Shown: positions 49,327 through 60,130 of the stretch, piece by piece | Numbering within the stretch: position 1 is the stretch's first letter | Layout: the number at the start of each line of letters is the position of its first letter | DNA from: Dendrolimus kikuchii | Taxonomy: Eukaryota > Arthropoda > Insecta > Lepidoptera > Lasiocampidae | Assembly: GCA_019925095.2 (NCBI GenBank) | Contig: CM034402.1 | Span: 10,799,501 to 10,863,500, forward strand | DNA length: 64,000 nt | Direction of reading: 5' to 3' | Program-made: the position numbers and the translations under genes | The notes under the pieces: generated by a model | Databases searched by the model: none | Told to the model about the DNA's origin: nothing | Seen by the model: only the letters and a program-made list of their open reading frames with translations

Positions 49327-49691
49327 CAAGTTTTCCTTATGGTCAAGAGTCCTTTCGCTGGCCGTCGAGTGCTAACATCAGTAATAACCGAGAACCTGTC
49401 GCTAAGACTTCTTTTTACTTCAGGAAAACGACCTCCAGAAGACAGCTTTAAAGACTTTCCTGTTACCAGGGCTTCGGATTTTGTATTCTTTAATTCTTCA
49501 TCCTGAGTGTTCCCAGCACTAACGTCAAGTCGCAAAGAAACTCTTTTAGTTTTCTTTGTAAACTTCACATTCGAATCTGGCACATTAAAGTCGTTCAATT
49601 CTCGATTTTTATTGAAACCACGTTCACTATCCCCAAACCCTTGGACAAAACAGAGCATATTAAGGTTTTTGTCTGAGTATGAATCCTTCAT
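49327..49691 (-). CDS. First coding exon of an unidentified minus-strand gene
   Basis: ATG at 49691-49689 opens 121 codons plus two bases to the donor CTTG/GTAATT (49327/49326). The protein starts MKDSYSDKNLNMLCFVQGFG and is hydrophilic, rich in Lys, Ser and Arg (KFTKKTKRVSLRLDVS, VKRSLSDRFSVITDVSTRRP, KGLLTIRKTW). No signal peptide or membrane segment is seen, so an intracellular, possibly intrinsically disordered N-terminal region is likely. Codon use and base composition are more balanced than in the flanks. It exits in phase 2 and would join in frame to the exon at 16997-16884, the only phase-compatible GC-rich exon found downstream. The short plus-strand frame 49507-49695 is its shadow. 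Family not recognised. Confidence 0.65.
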
Positions 49692-49703
49692 CTAGAAGGC
49701 CAT
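49692..49703 (-). promoter_or_regulatory. Three-codon upstream ORF touching the start codon
   Basis: ATGGCCTTCTAG sits directly before the ATG of the exon at 49691. If it is in the mature 5' UTR, ribosomes would terminate immediately before the main start. Alternatively the final TTCTAG is a 3' splice site and the uORF is intronic. Confidence 0.35.
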
Positions 49704-50270
49704 GCCGATCACATATAAAATAAAAAATAAACTTTTGTAATTAAACTTGCACGTTTAATTACACAGACTTACGAATTTAATAAGCAAACCAAACACAAAT
49801 TTTCATACACGAAAATAGTTCGAACTTCCTACGATCAAGAACTGATCTTAGTGTTCACGCAATCTAATACAATAAATCACTGTGTCCATCGAAACAACGG
49901 AATTATAACTCGAGTACAAAATACAATCGACTTAAAAGTTCATGTAACTGTGGATATAATTATACAATTAAATATTAATTAATTATGACCCCCTACAAGT
50001 ATCGGATTAAGAGAAAAAATGACATTTCTTTCACGTTCGGAAACCGTTACCGCCCGTTAATGGCACGTTCGAAAACACAATCATGCACGACCTCGGCTGT
50101 TTGTAGACTGAAACAGTTGCCATTTGCTTTGCTCGTACGAGGCAACGCAGCGTCCACGAGCCAGAAACGCGCAACTCGGTGAATGGAAAATATGACGTCG
50201 TCTGGCACTTGTCATTTGCCAATTTATGCTATTGAACATAAAAGTGATATTATAATGACGTAGATTCACG
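49704..50270 (-). promoter_or_regulatory. Likely promoter / 5' region of the minus-strand gene
   Basis: It lies upstream of the first coding exon. The part at 50030-50210 is clearly CpG-rich (ACCGCCCGTTAATGGCACGT, GTACGAGGCAACGCAGCGTC) next to the CpG-poor block on the other side of the exon, and holds a TGACGTC site at 50193-50199. No TATA box is evident. It could also serve a divergent plus-strand transcript. The frames 49985-50269 are not supported as genes. Confidence 0.35.
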
Positions 50271-52198
50271 GTGCTCGTGTAGAATATTTATTTCATCTTA
50301 CGCGACACTTAAAGTCCTTTATATCCACATTAAATACTCACACTAAAATATTAACGTAAAAATACATTTGTTTGGTCCTTCTTTACAGATACGGCCTTGG
50401 TATGAAATTTGGTATATTAGTTGTATTATGGTGACATGATATTGGAGACAAAAAAATCACATCATTACGAAATATGCAAGAATTCTCGGGAATATGGAAC
50501 TGACACGAGATGACTTATAAATAATCATAGGAATAACTTTTGTTTGATCGTATGAGATCAATCTTGAAAGGTGCTTATTACTGTGTATGTTATTTATCTG
50601 ACAAATTATTTAAATATGTTTTATCTCTTACTATTGACAGAAGACAGGATAAACCCCTGACGTGGCGGGCTTAATCAATACACGAGGGGAATAAGATTGT
50701 CAAGGTTACCATGAACCAAACTCAAGGACTTTATACACTTACATATCCACATCTCGGAATGTAAGATGTTAGGTTGGTATTTACAAATACAACAACAATT
50801 ACTATTACCTAGCTACTGTTCCATCTTTAAATTATTGTATAAATATTTTAACTGTTACTTTTAACACCTATTTTCGAAGTATAATGAGATCATTCCAATT
50901 TCATAAAAATTAGACCACTGACTGGGTAGACACTAAATAGTTGGGTTTATTTTTGCGATTCATACAATGTGGAGCTTTTAAAAGAACAATTGTATGTATG
51001 AGGTATCTTCTAGGTTAAACGAGCCCCATTTCAGGTCCCATCGACACTACATCACATGGGGTTACTTTAGCCATGAAAACAGATTCATATTATAAATATG
51101 ACAAGTGTCAAAATAATGTTTAATATATGCCATGTCTTGAACCTACCAGTATATTTAGAAACAGTGTTTTCCCCGCGGCTACGTCACGTGAGAAGAGCTA
51201 GGTTTACCTATATACCTACTTGTAGATTGATTTGTGTTCGAAATTATGTACACACAAAAGAAAATACAAAATTAAAACGTCACTGATTACTCATTCAAAG
51301 TAACTATATTATATTTTATGTATTAATTTTAAAATGTAACATTAAAGATTGACGTGGAAGATTCTCTTAACATTTTTATTAGTACGTACATGTAAACGTA
51401 GTGTAACTAATCAATTATAATTATGTAAACAGTATATTAAGTGCTTTAAACAGTGTTTACAATAACACTGACGCATCAGTGTGTTCCGGGATTGAAACAT
51501 CAAAGTGAGAACTACCTAGAATTCAATTTAACACGTTAACTGCTACCATGTTTTGATGGTTCTATCAACTATGATTCTACAAAGACTAATTATGTTTGTT
51601 TTGAACCTGGTCGTAAAAAACCTTGGTATTTAACAGGAATTAATCTAAAAAAGCTTTTCACTCTCTCAGTCTTCATGCACGTTATGTAATATTGTACCAA
51701 TACGATCGTCGTATTTCCTTCTACCAATACACATGAGGACAATTACAATCAACTAATAAAGCTATAATTTCATGGCTTTCAATAATTTAGGGATAGATTA
51801 CTATAGATAGATACTAAGCAGTCGTTCGGGCACATTCCTCTCATCTCTTAGTCCCAAAATTTACAACCGAGTTAATAAGTTACTAAATATATACTCTCTT
51901 ACTCATCGCGAATGTAAATTAAAATTATTGAATTGGCTAATAGAACTCCCATATGATGACATCGAGAATTTACTAAACTGACTACACTAGTCTAATAAGT
52001 CTGTAACCACACACCCACTCGTTCACTTGTACACACAACACACATACACACTACATACACATACACACCACATACATATATACATACATATACACACCCA
52101 TTCACATATCTATGCATTTCCACATACATTACAAATATTAATACGAAAATTTACAAATGTATAAACTTTAAAATAATTTTCTTTTTTAAATTGTATAG
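50271..52198. other. Unassigned sequence with a CA-rich tract
   Basis: No supported exon between the putative promoter and 52.2 kb. If the terminal exon at 52422 belongs to a gene with a divergent start near 50.2 kb, its other exons should lie here, but I could not define them. At 52002-52135 the sequence is a degenerate CACATA simple repeat. Confidence 0.35.
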
Positions 52199-52276
52199 GA
52201 AACTAGTTGTCTGGAAGTGGGCGCTAACAACTACAACACAGTATTATACGTCTACAGCAGTTGTTTGCGACATTAA
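52199..52276 (+). CDS. Possible short terminal exon
   Basis: After the acceptor TTTTTTAAATTGTATAG the sequence reads ETSCLEVGANNYNTVLYVYS, then SCLRH and a TAA stop, with AATAAA about 30 bases later (52308-52313). The coding look is short and could be chance. Confidence 0.2.
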   Translation, partial: ETSCLEVGANNYNTVLYVYSSCLRH

Positions 52277-52421
52277 ATTGTTTCTGTACACTATGTTAAT
52301 GGTTTCGAATAAATTCTTTAATACTTTAAATCTTGATTCCTTTTGTTGCAACATGATATACTATATCTTGTGTATTCTCCCTTTATATGACAGTGAAGGG
52401 TGATCGGTTCTTGATTGACAG

Positions 52422-52711
52422 AAGCAAGCTCTATGCGCCACGAAAATGATGCGGTAGATGTATGGAGTACTCACATCACTGGACACGGAAAGGTCGCTTC
52501 AGGAATGCCTACACCTGTGACAGTCTACATTTCGGGCACAGAGCAGATACACTTCGAGGGAGTCGCTTACAGCGGTTACGGGATTCGGTATAGCCCACCG
52601 AAAAGAAAAAGTAGAAAAGCGGACCTTGGCTTTGGAACTGAGCGCTCTGAACTTAACAACCGGGATTTAATGCTCGGAGGATGGAGACAAATTGACAATC
52701 TAAACAGATAA
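52422..52711 (+). CDS. Terminal coding exon, gene unidentified
   Basis: After an acceptor-like TTGATTGACAG an open segment of 96 codons runs to TAA at 52709-52711. AATAAA overlaps the stop (52711-52716), so cleavage would follow closely. In the frame entering with one base from the previous exon the product includes MRHENDAVDVWSTHITGHGK, TPVTVYISGTEQIHFEGVAY and SPPKRKSRKADLGFGTERSE, ending LGGWRQIDNLNR. GC content is well above the flanks and there is no repeat similarity in the window. No membrane segment is seen; a KRKSRK basic patch is present. It could also be a retrocopy 3' end, but no poly(A) tract or duplication is visible. Upstream exons were not found with confidence. Family not recognised. 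Confidence 0.5.
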
Positions 52712-52799
52712 ATAAAATTGAAGTGTATGTTTGTAATATCAAAATGAAAATGTGAAAAACATCATCGGGGATAATTCGGACCAGAAGATTCCGAAAATG

Positions 52800-52977
52800 C
52801 AATTTTACATTTTTGTCTGTCTATCTGGATGTTCCGGCTAATCTTGGAAGCAGCTGGATCGATTTTGACGGGACTTTCACTGGGAGATAGCTGATGTTAT
52901 AAGGAGTAACTTGGATTACTTTTTTTTAGGGTTCCACGAAAAAAAATCGACGCGGACGAAGTCACAGGCACAGCTAG
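52800..52977 (+). mobile_element. Helitron-like 3' part
   Basis: It contains CTGGATCGATTTTGACGGGA and ends CGGACGAAGTCACAGGCACA before CTAG and T. The GGACGAAGTC word is shared with the family at 14044. The 5' end could not be placed. Confidence 0.4.
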
Positions 52978-53845
52978 TATACTATTTAGCTAGTATATTT
53001 TATGAACTCTCCAGGACCATGCGTCATGTTTAGTCCCACAGGTTGTCAATAAATTAGGTAATGGAACTACCGGAAAATATCAAACTCTCCTGTAGTCTAA
53101 ATACATATGTGTATTCACTTGCTGGCTTAATAACTGCCTATTTGTGTACGTACACCTTTCTATAGCTTGAAAGTCTTTATGAAATGTGAAGATTTTTGAC
53201 AAATACCTTAATAAATGTAAAAAAAAATAATTATACAATTCTGACGTTTAACATTGTTAGGAATAAATGTGATTATGAATTTATTGACGCCAGACTTTAA
53301 AAATCATGAATTTTAGTACAAATGTATTTTCATATGTATCTTAGTAAAACAAAAAAATCAAGCAGTGCATTCAGTGTTAGTGTCATGGGGTTTTTTTTCT
53401 TATTTGATCCTGAAAAGGTTATTTAATATGCATAATTTGAAAACACCTGTCTGTTTTATAAACTTTACGGAACAAGGTATTCAGAAATTAATTCAATTTA
53501 TAGCACGCTTGGACCCTTGTTTTTCAGATTTGTAGGCATTCAAACTTTATATAATTATATTGAAACAGGTTTGGAAGTGAATAGAAATCATAATGAAACA
53601 TGCAAGATTCTTTGGCGTTTAAAGTTCTTTCAGTTGTATTAACTAAGTTTTTCCACTTGCTTCTTTCGCATTTACCGTTCTATATTTTGCGGTAAGTTTA
53701 CATTTTTTGGAATAAATATGATCTATATCCTATATCATATGTAAAGCTCGGATCATATTTAAGGCCGTAAAGAATGGAAATATAGAGACATAAACAAAAT
53801 CACTTTTATATATGTACGGGTTTGGAAACTTTAGTTACATACATA
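52978..53845. other. Unassigned AT-rich sequence
   Basis: Nothing recognised. Confidence 0.4.
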
Positions 53846-54350
53846 ACTGGGCATTAACTCGTTAATCCGTTAATCGTTAATTAACGAAGTTAAGATTTCG
53901 AGTAACGGATTAACTTTTAAGTTAACTTAAAAGTATGTTAACGGACTCGTTAACTTGCGTTAAATTTCGCAAAGTCCGTTAATCGTTAATCTAGCAACAA
54001 AATTTAAAGAGCAATGCTCCAAATATATTCAAAATGTGGCTAGACATAAAGTCGAAAAACTCGTTAAATGATGTGGCATTCCTCGGGGAACAGATATTCG
54101 CGAATCTGTTTATATAATCAAATGATATGGGTATTAATTCTGACCGGAGAGCAGGGACTACTTAGGAAATTTCTCGTGCCTAAAGTGCATGGAAAGGAAA
54201 ACGTTGAAGAAACCTGCACAACGAAATTACCAATGTGTGAACCCCGCCAAACTACTCTAAAACAGAAATTTATATCATCGGATCGCCTATAATAAAGAGC
54301 TCCAAGCCCAGCAGTGGGACATTTATGGGTTGTTATTATAATTTTACATT
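53846..54350 (+). repeat. Decayed transposon region with GTTAAC-type internal repeats
   Basis: From 53846 to 53995 the words CGTTAATCCGTTAATCG and GTTAACTT recur in both orientations after CTGGGCATTAAC, the kind of end seen in some hAT elements. The frame 54068-54292 follows (RKFLVPKVHGKENVEETC) without recognisable domains. The block closes with CCAAGCCCAGCAGTGGGACA (54292-54350), a common lepidopteran LINE/SINE end phrase. Confidence 0.35.
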
Positions 54351-54749
54351 GCTGTGAACCCTATTGGGACATGGAACTTATATTCATATATGGTAACCTT
54401 GTATCGAATGTATCGAAATTAATCATACACGAAAATTTAAAGTAAAATTTCGATTTTAACCCTTAATACGAGTTCATTCAAATCTGTTGACAATTTAAAA
54501 GCCTCTTCGAGACACACTTTCAAAATCTACACACAAATAACATTTATAAGAACGGTAATTTCTGATTAGGCATAAACAGCGGTTTTTAATTACATTTTAT
54601 TTATTTTGAAATCACACACCAAATTTATATTTAGTATGGGTATATTATTTGCCGTGGTAGAACCATACTAAAATAATTACTTTGATAACAGCTCTTAGAG
54701 CCACCTTGATTAGTATGACACTATGCTCTCACTGAATACCGCTGTGAAA

Positions 54750-54975
54750 CGATTAGCCCGCTTCCCCTCCATCACCCAATCTTTCCTATCCCATCTCCCT
54801 ATTTCAATCCCATATCCCATTCCTCCTGTCTGATCCGTCTATCTCATCGCCCTCCAATTTATTCCATTCTAAAGGCTGGCAACGCGTTGGCTTCGCCATT
54901 GTTGTTTGGGACGTTTATAGGTGACGGTAACTACTTTCCGTGAGCTGGTCCGTCTACATGTTTGCTAGCTTCGCT
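54750..54975 (-). repeat. SINE-like element, minus strand
   Basis: Reverse complement carries GTAGACGGACCAGCTCACGG, CCAACGCGTTGCCAGCCTTT and GGATCAGACAGGAGGAATGG, aligning with 19192-19330 and 33262-33420. Confidence 0.5.
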
Positions 54976-55061
54976 TTATTAAAATTTAAAAAAAAAATTG
55001 TATGACATCAAAGAAACTGCAGAATTATTTTTATTTTTTTTATTTTAAGTTCTTTCACGCC

Positions 55062-55210
55062 TCGTCTATACTAATACTTTATAAAGAGAAAAGATTCGTA
55101 TTTTTGTAAAACTACTAGACTGATTTTAAAGATTCTTTATCATTAGAATGCAACATTATCCCTGAGTAACAGGCTATATTTATACGTTTACCCTAATGTG
55201 TTTAAAAAAT
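55062..55210 (+). repeat. AAACTACTAGACTGATTT-type interspersed repeat
   Basis: TATACTAATACTTTATAAAG, CTACTAGACTGATTTTAAAG and ATTATCCCTGAGTAACAGGC parallel the section at 5050-5250 and 24358-24560 within the composite repeat. Confidence 0.5.
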
Positions 55211-55775
55211 AAATGTCCACTCGTGCCAAGTCGGACGTGCCGCTAGTCCATAATAAGTAACACTGCATTTCATGGCTCTAATTTTGATTAAACCAGGGCA
55301 AATTAAGACTTGACCTGGGTCGAAACTAACGAGCGAAAATAGGAACACTAACTACTAACCTAAATTGAAGTCTAGGTAAATATTGTAGTTCAGAAATTAT
55401 TTGTTTAAGAAACCATTAACATAAATCGCACGTAACTGGCCAACTTGTTATTAAGCAGTTTACCTCGATTAAAATTGATTTGCCAGAAATCCTATGTAAT
55501 GCTATTAGACGGATCAACCAAATTGAATCAATTTGATCGAAAGGCACAAAACTAAATGAATGCGACGGTATACAACGCCATTGGATGATTCAAGTTTATG
55601 CTTATATAGATCACTTTGATTAAAAATTAAAAGAGAGAAATGCGCCGTCTAATAGTGGTAGCGGTGGCAATCATACTCGCAACTAATTTTGATGATATGG
55701 GCTCGAATCTTGATCGGGAACCATAAACCGTTTAGGCAGTTAGTTTTATTAATCTTGACTAATTTTATCTAACAA

Positions 55776-56645
55776 CTAGGATATGCCCGCGACTTCGTCC
55801 ACGCTTGGCTTAAAATTCCCGCGGGATTTACGGGACATAAAATATCGCAGAATTTAAAAAATACATACATACATACATACATAACTTCACGCCAGTTCCC
55901 TTGCGGGGTAGGCACGAACAACAGAGCGCCATTTAGGCTTATTCTTACATACCTCACTTGCTTCTTTGACATTCATAACTCTTGTCATGCACGCTCGTCT
56001 GTTCTTAAGGCTCCTGACATCACCTTCTGCTAGTACACGATCAATTTGATCATGGAAGGTGTGTCGTGGCCTTCCACGACTTCTGCATCCATCCACTTTT
56101 GCATTGTATATCTGTTTATTCATTCTTTCATCATGCATTCTTTCCACATGCCCGAACCACCGGAGCATTCCTTAATTTAAAAAATAATGTAAGCCATATA
56201 GTTTTAGTGAAAACTGTTTCGTAACAAGTTAATTTTTATACACCCGAACAACTTCAAACCGATTTTTGGAAAAGTTCCTGCCGGATTTCCGGGATAAAAA
56301 AACACACATTTTATTACATCAAATTTGATATCTATCAGCGAAATAATTGCATTGGAATTCGAAGTATTTTTCATTCTGGTCATTTTCAATCATTCCTAGA
56401 AAAATTCCTGCGGTATTCCCGGGATAAAAAGTCACCCAAATTTTAGGTCTAAGAATTTACTGTCGATCAGAGAAAACCGCATCGAAATCGGCCCAGTTGT
56501 TTTTACGTGAATCCCGGTCAAACAGACAAGAAATCTAAAAAAAAATGCGTCGTGTTCTCCATCGTTTATAGTCTATTCCAGTTGGTTTTTTTAAATAGCT
56601 TCAATGTACAGATATGACATGTTTAGAATTGTATAATATTATAGA
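55776..56645 (-). mobile_element. Helitron-like CCCGCGACTTCGTCC family, copy 4, split by a LINE
   Basis: Both ends are kept: CTAG at 55776-55779 (its 3' end, followed in element orientation by T) and TCTATAATATTATACAATTC starting at 56645 after an A. The LINE at 55864-56173 separates the outer 88 bp from the rest. Removing it and one TSD copy restores colinearity with 14044-14569. Confidence 0.6.
55864..56173 (-). mobile_element. 5'-truncated LINE, copy 4, nested, 13-bp TSD
   Basis: Flanked by AATTTAAAAAATA at 55851-55863 and 56174-56186. The 93-codon C-terminal frame (55887-56168) is intact and nearly identical to that at 6703-6984, with a few substitutions (for example MNKQI for MTKQI). 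Intact frame and perfect duplication point to recent insertion. Confidence 0.88.
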
Positions 56646-57280
56646 TAGATAGATAAATATGGTTTACAATTTAAATTGTGTCAAAAACCAAGAATAGAAT
56701 GATTTGCGACGTCTTCAAGTAATATAGGATAGGGACTTTTCAGAGTTAAAAAAACTTTTTTCTATTATTCTAGTATACTTCTATGATAGAGCCTACATGC
56801 AACCTTTAATGCAAGGTCCTATAGACAAGAGGTGGCATTAGCGCTAAACGGATAATAAAAAATGTATGGGAATGACATATTGTTACGTTAAGTAGTATGT
56901 CATTACATTTTCATTCTATTCGTTAAATGCTAATGGCACTTGTATACAGGACCAGTAACGCAAACTTAAGTAGATAAAACTCAGTTATGACATCGTACAA
57001 AAATATACGATGAGAATTCTGGAAACAGCATCTATTCGAAAAGTAGAAAATAAATGTATCGCAGACATCACTTCATGCCATCTTTATCAATGTTTACTGC
57101 ATTCTTGTTAATTTAAAAGTTTAACTTCGGACCAAAATATCTTTTTAAATATTTGCTCCAATTTCTGTTGTAATATCTAACCACAGCTTCTACACTTGAT
57201 ATATCGTCTACAAATAAGTATACACCTACCTGCCTCCATATTAAGCATCGTAACATTCATAGCCACATAAATTATTATTT
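56646..57280. other. Unassigned AT-rich sequence
   Basis: Nothing recognised apart from a short GATA run at 56641-56653. Confidence 0.4.
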
Positions 57281-57284
57281 ATAT

Positions 57285-57767
57285 TGTTACAATTTATGCC
57301 ACCTGCATACCTGTAGACAAAACACATTTATTACCTGCCGGCGTTTGAGCTGATAACATTGAAACTATGACTGTCTTCTTTTGTTTACTTTGTGTTTAAA
57401 ATTTGAAATTAGAGAAACAGTCCATTGTGTATCGTAATCTTTTATGGCAGTCATTAGACAGGTGTGTCGAACTGATTCTAAGAAATTCCATCTACGCGGG
57501 CGGGCAACCATATTGTATCGGTGCAGTATAAAGCAATAGCCCAATAGAGAGATGGAAGTCGAGCGAGAACCACGATCAAGGCGAGACTTGTGTACATTTG
57601 GTGATCTATTTAGTGACGAACTTTGCGCGTGTTATTGAATCGTGCATTACGTTTGCACTGGTTGTGTTCAGTTATATTTGTACCTGTATTATACGTGTTT
57701 GTATAGTTCTAATAAATTCTATAATAATTCCAACAGCATTTCAATTCCAGTCCTGCAACTCGTACCA
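57285..57767 (+). mobile_element. Solo LTR with 4-bp ATAT duplication
   Basis: It starts TGTTACAATTT and ends CTCGTACCA (TG..CA with short inverted ends TGTTAC/GTAACA in the family consensus) and is flanked by ATAT on both sides (57281-57284, 57768-57771). A GTGCAGTATAAAGC promoter motif and an AATAAATTCTATAATAATTC poly(A) motif are placed as in an LTR. No internal region is present, as after LTR-LTR recombination. The superfamily is not determinable from the LTR alone. Confidence 0.7.
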
Positions 57768-58140
57768 ATATCTATTAGAGATGCAATTCTACTCTTTTTA
57801 ATAACTTCAAAACGAGGAGGTTTTGAATTCGACTGTATATTTTTGTCTGTATGTTTATTAAGCGATTTTTCTGTCATTTGTAGACCGATTTTCATTTTTT
57901 TATTCGAATAAGTATTCGAATAATTATAACTACTGCGGTGGTCCCATTTATGGGATAATCAAATCAGGATCTGATGAGTGGATATCAGAAAAATCGAGAT
58001 TAGCCCTTGAATTATAGGCACGTACATATTTCATATATTTTTCAAATCAAATCAAATAATTTATAGCATAAAAACATGATAGCTATACAAATAGGTGTCG
58101 TTATTTTAAAATTATTAGGTTTTTTTGCCGGTACGGCGTA

Positions 58141-58238
58141 CAATTTTTTTAAACTTATATTATACACTATTCTTATTTCAATATTTATTCAATTTTTTTA
58201 AACTTATGTTATACACTATTCTTATTTCAATATTTATT
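58141..58238 (+). repeat. Two tandem copies of a 49-bp unit
   Basis: CAATTTTTTTAAACTTAT through ATATTTATT occurs twice head to tail with a single substitution (TATATT to TATGTT), so it is a recent local duplication. Confidence 0.85.
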
Positions 58239-58404
58239 TAGTTTTAATTATTATAACTAATGTTTTTAATGTTATAATTTTGTACAACCTTAAATTTAAC
58301 AAAATACTAAACAATACACAATTTAAATTTACTACTACTACTTTGTCTCTAATGATAGCAATATAGTACAAATATTCTAAATATATTTAAACACTTATAT
58401 TCTA

Positions 58405-58445
58405 ATAAAACTACGTTTTAACGGTTTTAAGCGCAGTAATGTATT
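58405..58445 (-). repeat. CGTTTTAACGG MITE end fragment
   Basis: AATAAAACTACGTTTTAACG followed by GTTTTAAGCGCAGTA is one terminal repeat of the family at 60950-61072. Confidence 0.6.
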
Positions 58446-59308
58446 TGATTTTGGTTTTTGCGACGTTTCGACTTACATTCTGTCTAATCACCTATATTTA
58501 AAACTTATTATTAAGGAACTCTATTACAGTGTAGTCGCTTGTTTATTAGTATTTTTTTAGTTCTGGTTTCAATAATTTAATTTTCAGAGCTTTCAGCTCT
58601 TTTTGGAATTTTATTATGTATTTTTGGGGCCATGCATATACTTTTGTACAGTAAGGTTGTTTTTACAGGGTGCAAGCACAAATGCATTTATATTTTCGAA
58701 AGAGTATACGCCGGAGATAAACCCATTGTCATCAAATCAGGATCTGATGAGTGGATCAAAATGAAATTGAGAGCAACCATCGAAAATTATAGTCACGTAC
58801 GACGTCTTTCTTATATTTTTTTTTAAGACATTCAAGTATTTGCGTAACTAAAAGGTAGAAAATAATAAAAATCAGAACCAAGACTCATCAAGACTTCAAA
58901 AGTAACTAAAAAGCAAAAAACATCTTGGAATTGGGGCCAAGTAAAACATGAAAAACAACAACTTTGCAAAATATAGTAATTTTTATGCTTTCCTTCGTAC
59001 CGACTTCAAGATGTTGAAGGAAATATTTTTTTAACCGTCTTTACAAAAGAGGAGGGTCTCAATTCGTCTGTATGTTGTTTATTTTTGTATGTTCCTTAGT
59101 CGATTTCTCCGTCAATTGTAAACCGATTTTCATTTTTTTTTTAATTGAAAGTTTATACTCCCGAATTAGTCCCATTGTCACCATGCCAAGATCTGATGAA
59201 GAGATTCTAAGGTAAGGTATTCCAAGGGACAAACCCACGAAATTTGATAACAGACTTCTTTGTAACACGATATCTCGGTCAACGAGGTGGCCCCATAATT
59301 AAATCTAA

Positions 59309-59562
59309 CGGCCTCGGTGGTTGAGCGGGCTAAGCCTTTGCCGGCGTACCTCACTGCAACGCGGAGGTTCCGGGTTCGATTCCTGGTATAGTAAATTTCG
59401 GAAACGTATTTTCTCCGTAATTTACTATGGTCTGGGTGTCTGGGATCGGCCCCAGAGTAGTCCGTTGTATATAACCCATAACACAAGCGTAATTTGCTTA
59501 ATTTGGGGATATACAATATGTGTGTTTGTCTGCCGATTATTATTATATTATTATTATTATAA
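59309..59562 (+). mobile_element. tRNA-derived SINE, copy 1
   Basis: The head has a Pol III A box TGGTTGAGCGG (59318-59328) and B box GGTTCGATTCC (59373-59383) at tRNA-like spacing. A tRNA-unrelated body (TTTACTATGGTCTGGGTGTC, CTTAATTTGGGGATATACA) follows, and the tail is (TTA)n near 59537-59562. It is not a functional tRNA gene: no cloverleaf closes after the B box. Confidence 0.82.
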
Positions 59563-59903
59563 TTACTAAATCAGGATCTGATAAGTGGATCACAGGGAAA
59601 TCGAGAACAACTCTTGTTGACGAGCGTCAACACCGAAGAGTGAGACACTAATTTTGTATACGCCTGCCAGTAGTATAATTTCTACAAGCACTTAATCTAT
59701 TATTTCTAAAGCTATTCAAGTACTTGCGCAACTAAAAAGTAAAAAATAACAAAAAAAAACCTTAAAGTCCGTTTTGTTTTTGTAAAAAAACGATTTGCTT
59801 TTTAGTTAGTCTAACTCTAAAGTAACTAAAATGGATTTTTTTAATATATTTATTATCATTTCTTGGACATGGTATCGTGGGCTTGATCAGTAGGGATATT
59901 CGA

Positions 59904-60130
59904 CGGCCTCTGTGGTTAAACGGGCTAAGACTTTGCCGGCCTACCACACTGCTACGCAGAGGCTTCGAATTCGATTCCTGGTGTGGTAAATTAAAGAAAC
60001 GAATTGTCTCCGTTTTTTACTATGGTCTGGGTGTCTGGGATCAGCGTCAGAGTAGTCCCTTGTATATTACTGGTAACACAAACGAACTTGCTTAACTTGG
60101 GGATATACGATATGTGTGTTTCTCAGCCGA
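59904..60130 (+). mobile_element. tRNA-derived SINE, copy 2
   Basis: Same body as copy 1 (CTATGGTCTGGGTGTCTGGG, CTTAACTTGGGGATATACGA). The A box is TGGTTAAACGG (59913-59923) and the B box has decayed to AATTCGATTCC (59969-59979). Same orientation as copy 1, 350 bp downstream. Confidence 0.8.

Larger units (their letters stand above)
57800..59625 (+). repeat. Cluster of GGATCTGATGAGTGGATC-type repeats
   Basis: Recurrent blocks share GGAGG..TTGAATTCG, GATTTTTCTGTCATTTGTAG, ACCGATTTTCATTTTTTT and AATCAGGATCTGATGAGTGG. They lie at about 57800-58030, 58625-58830, 59027-59220 and 59563-59625; a reverse copy is at 47690-47800. The frames at 57598-57911 and 58632-58826 fall in repeats. A tRNA-SINE (59309) sits inside the cluster. 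Confidence 0.5.

Noticed and set aside
49985..50182. 65-codon plus-strand frame in the CpG-rich region
   Set aside because: Opposed by several equally long minus-strand frames; CpG-rich promoter composition is enough to explain them.
59309..59383. Possible genuine tRNA gene
   Set aside because: The A and B boxes belong to a SINE head, since the same body and tail recur at 59904.
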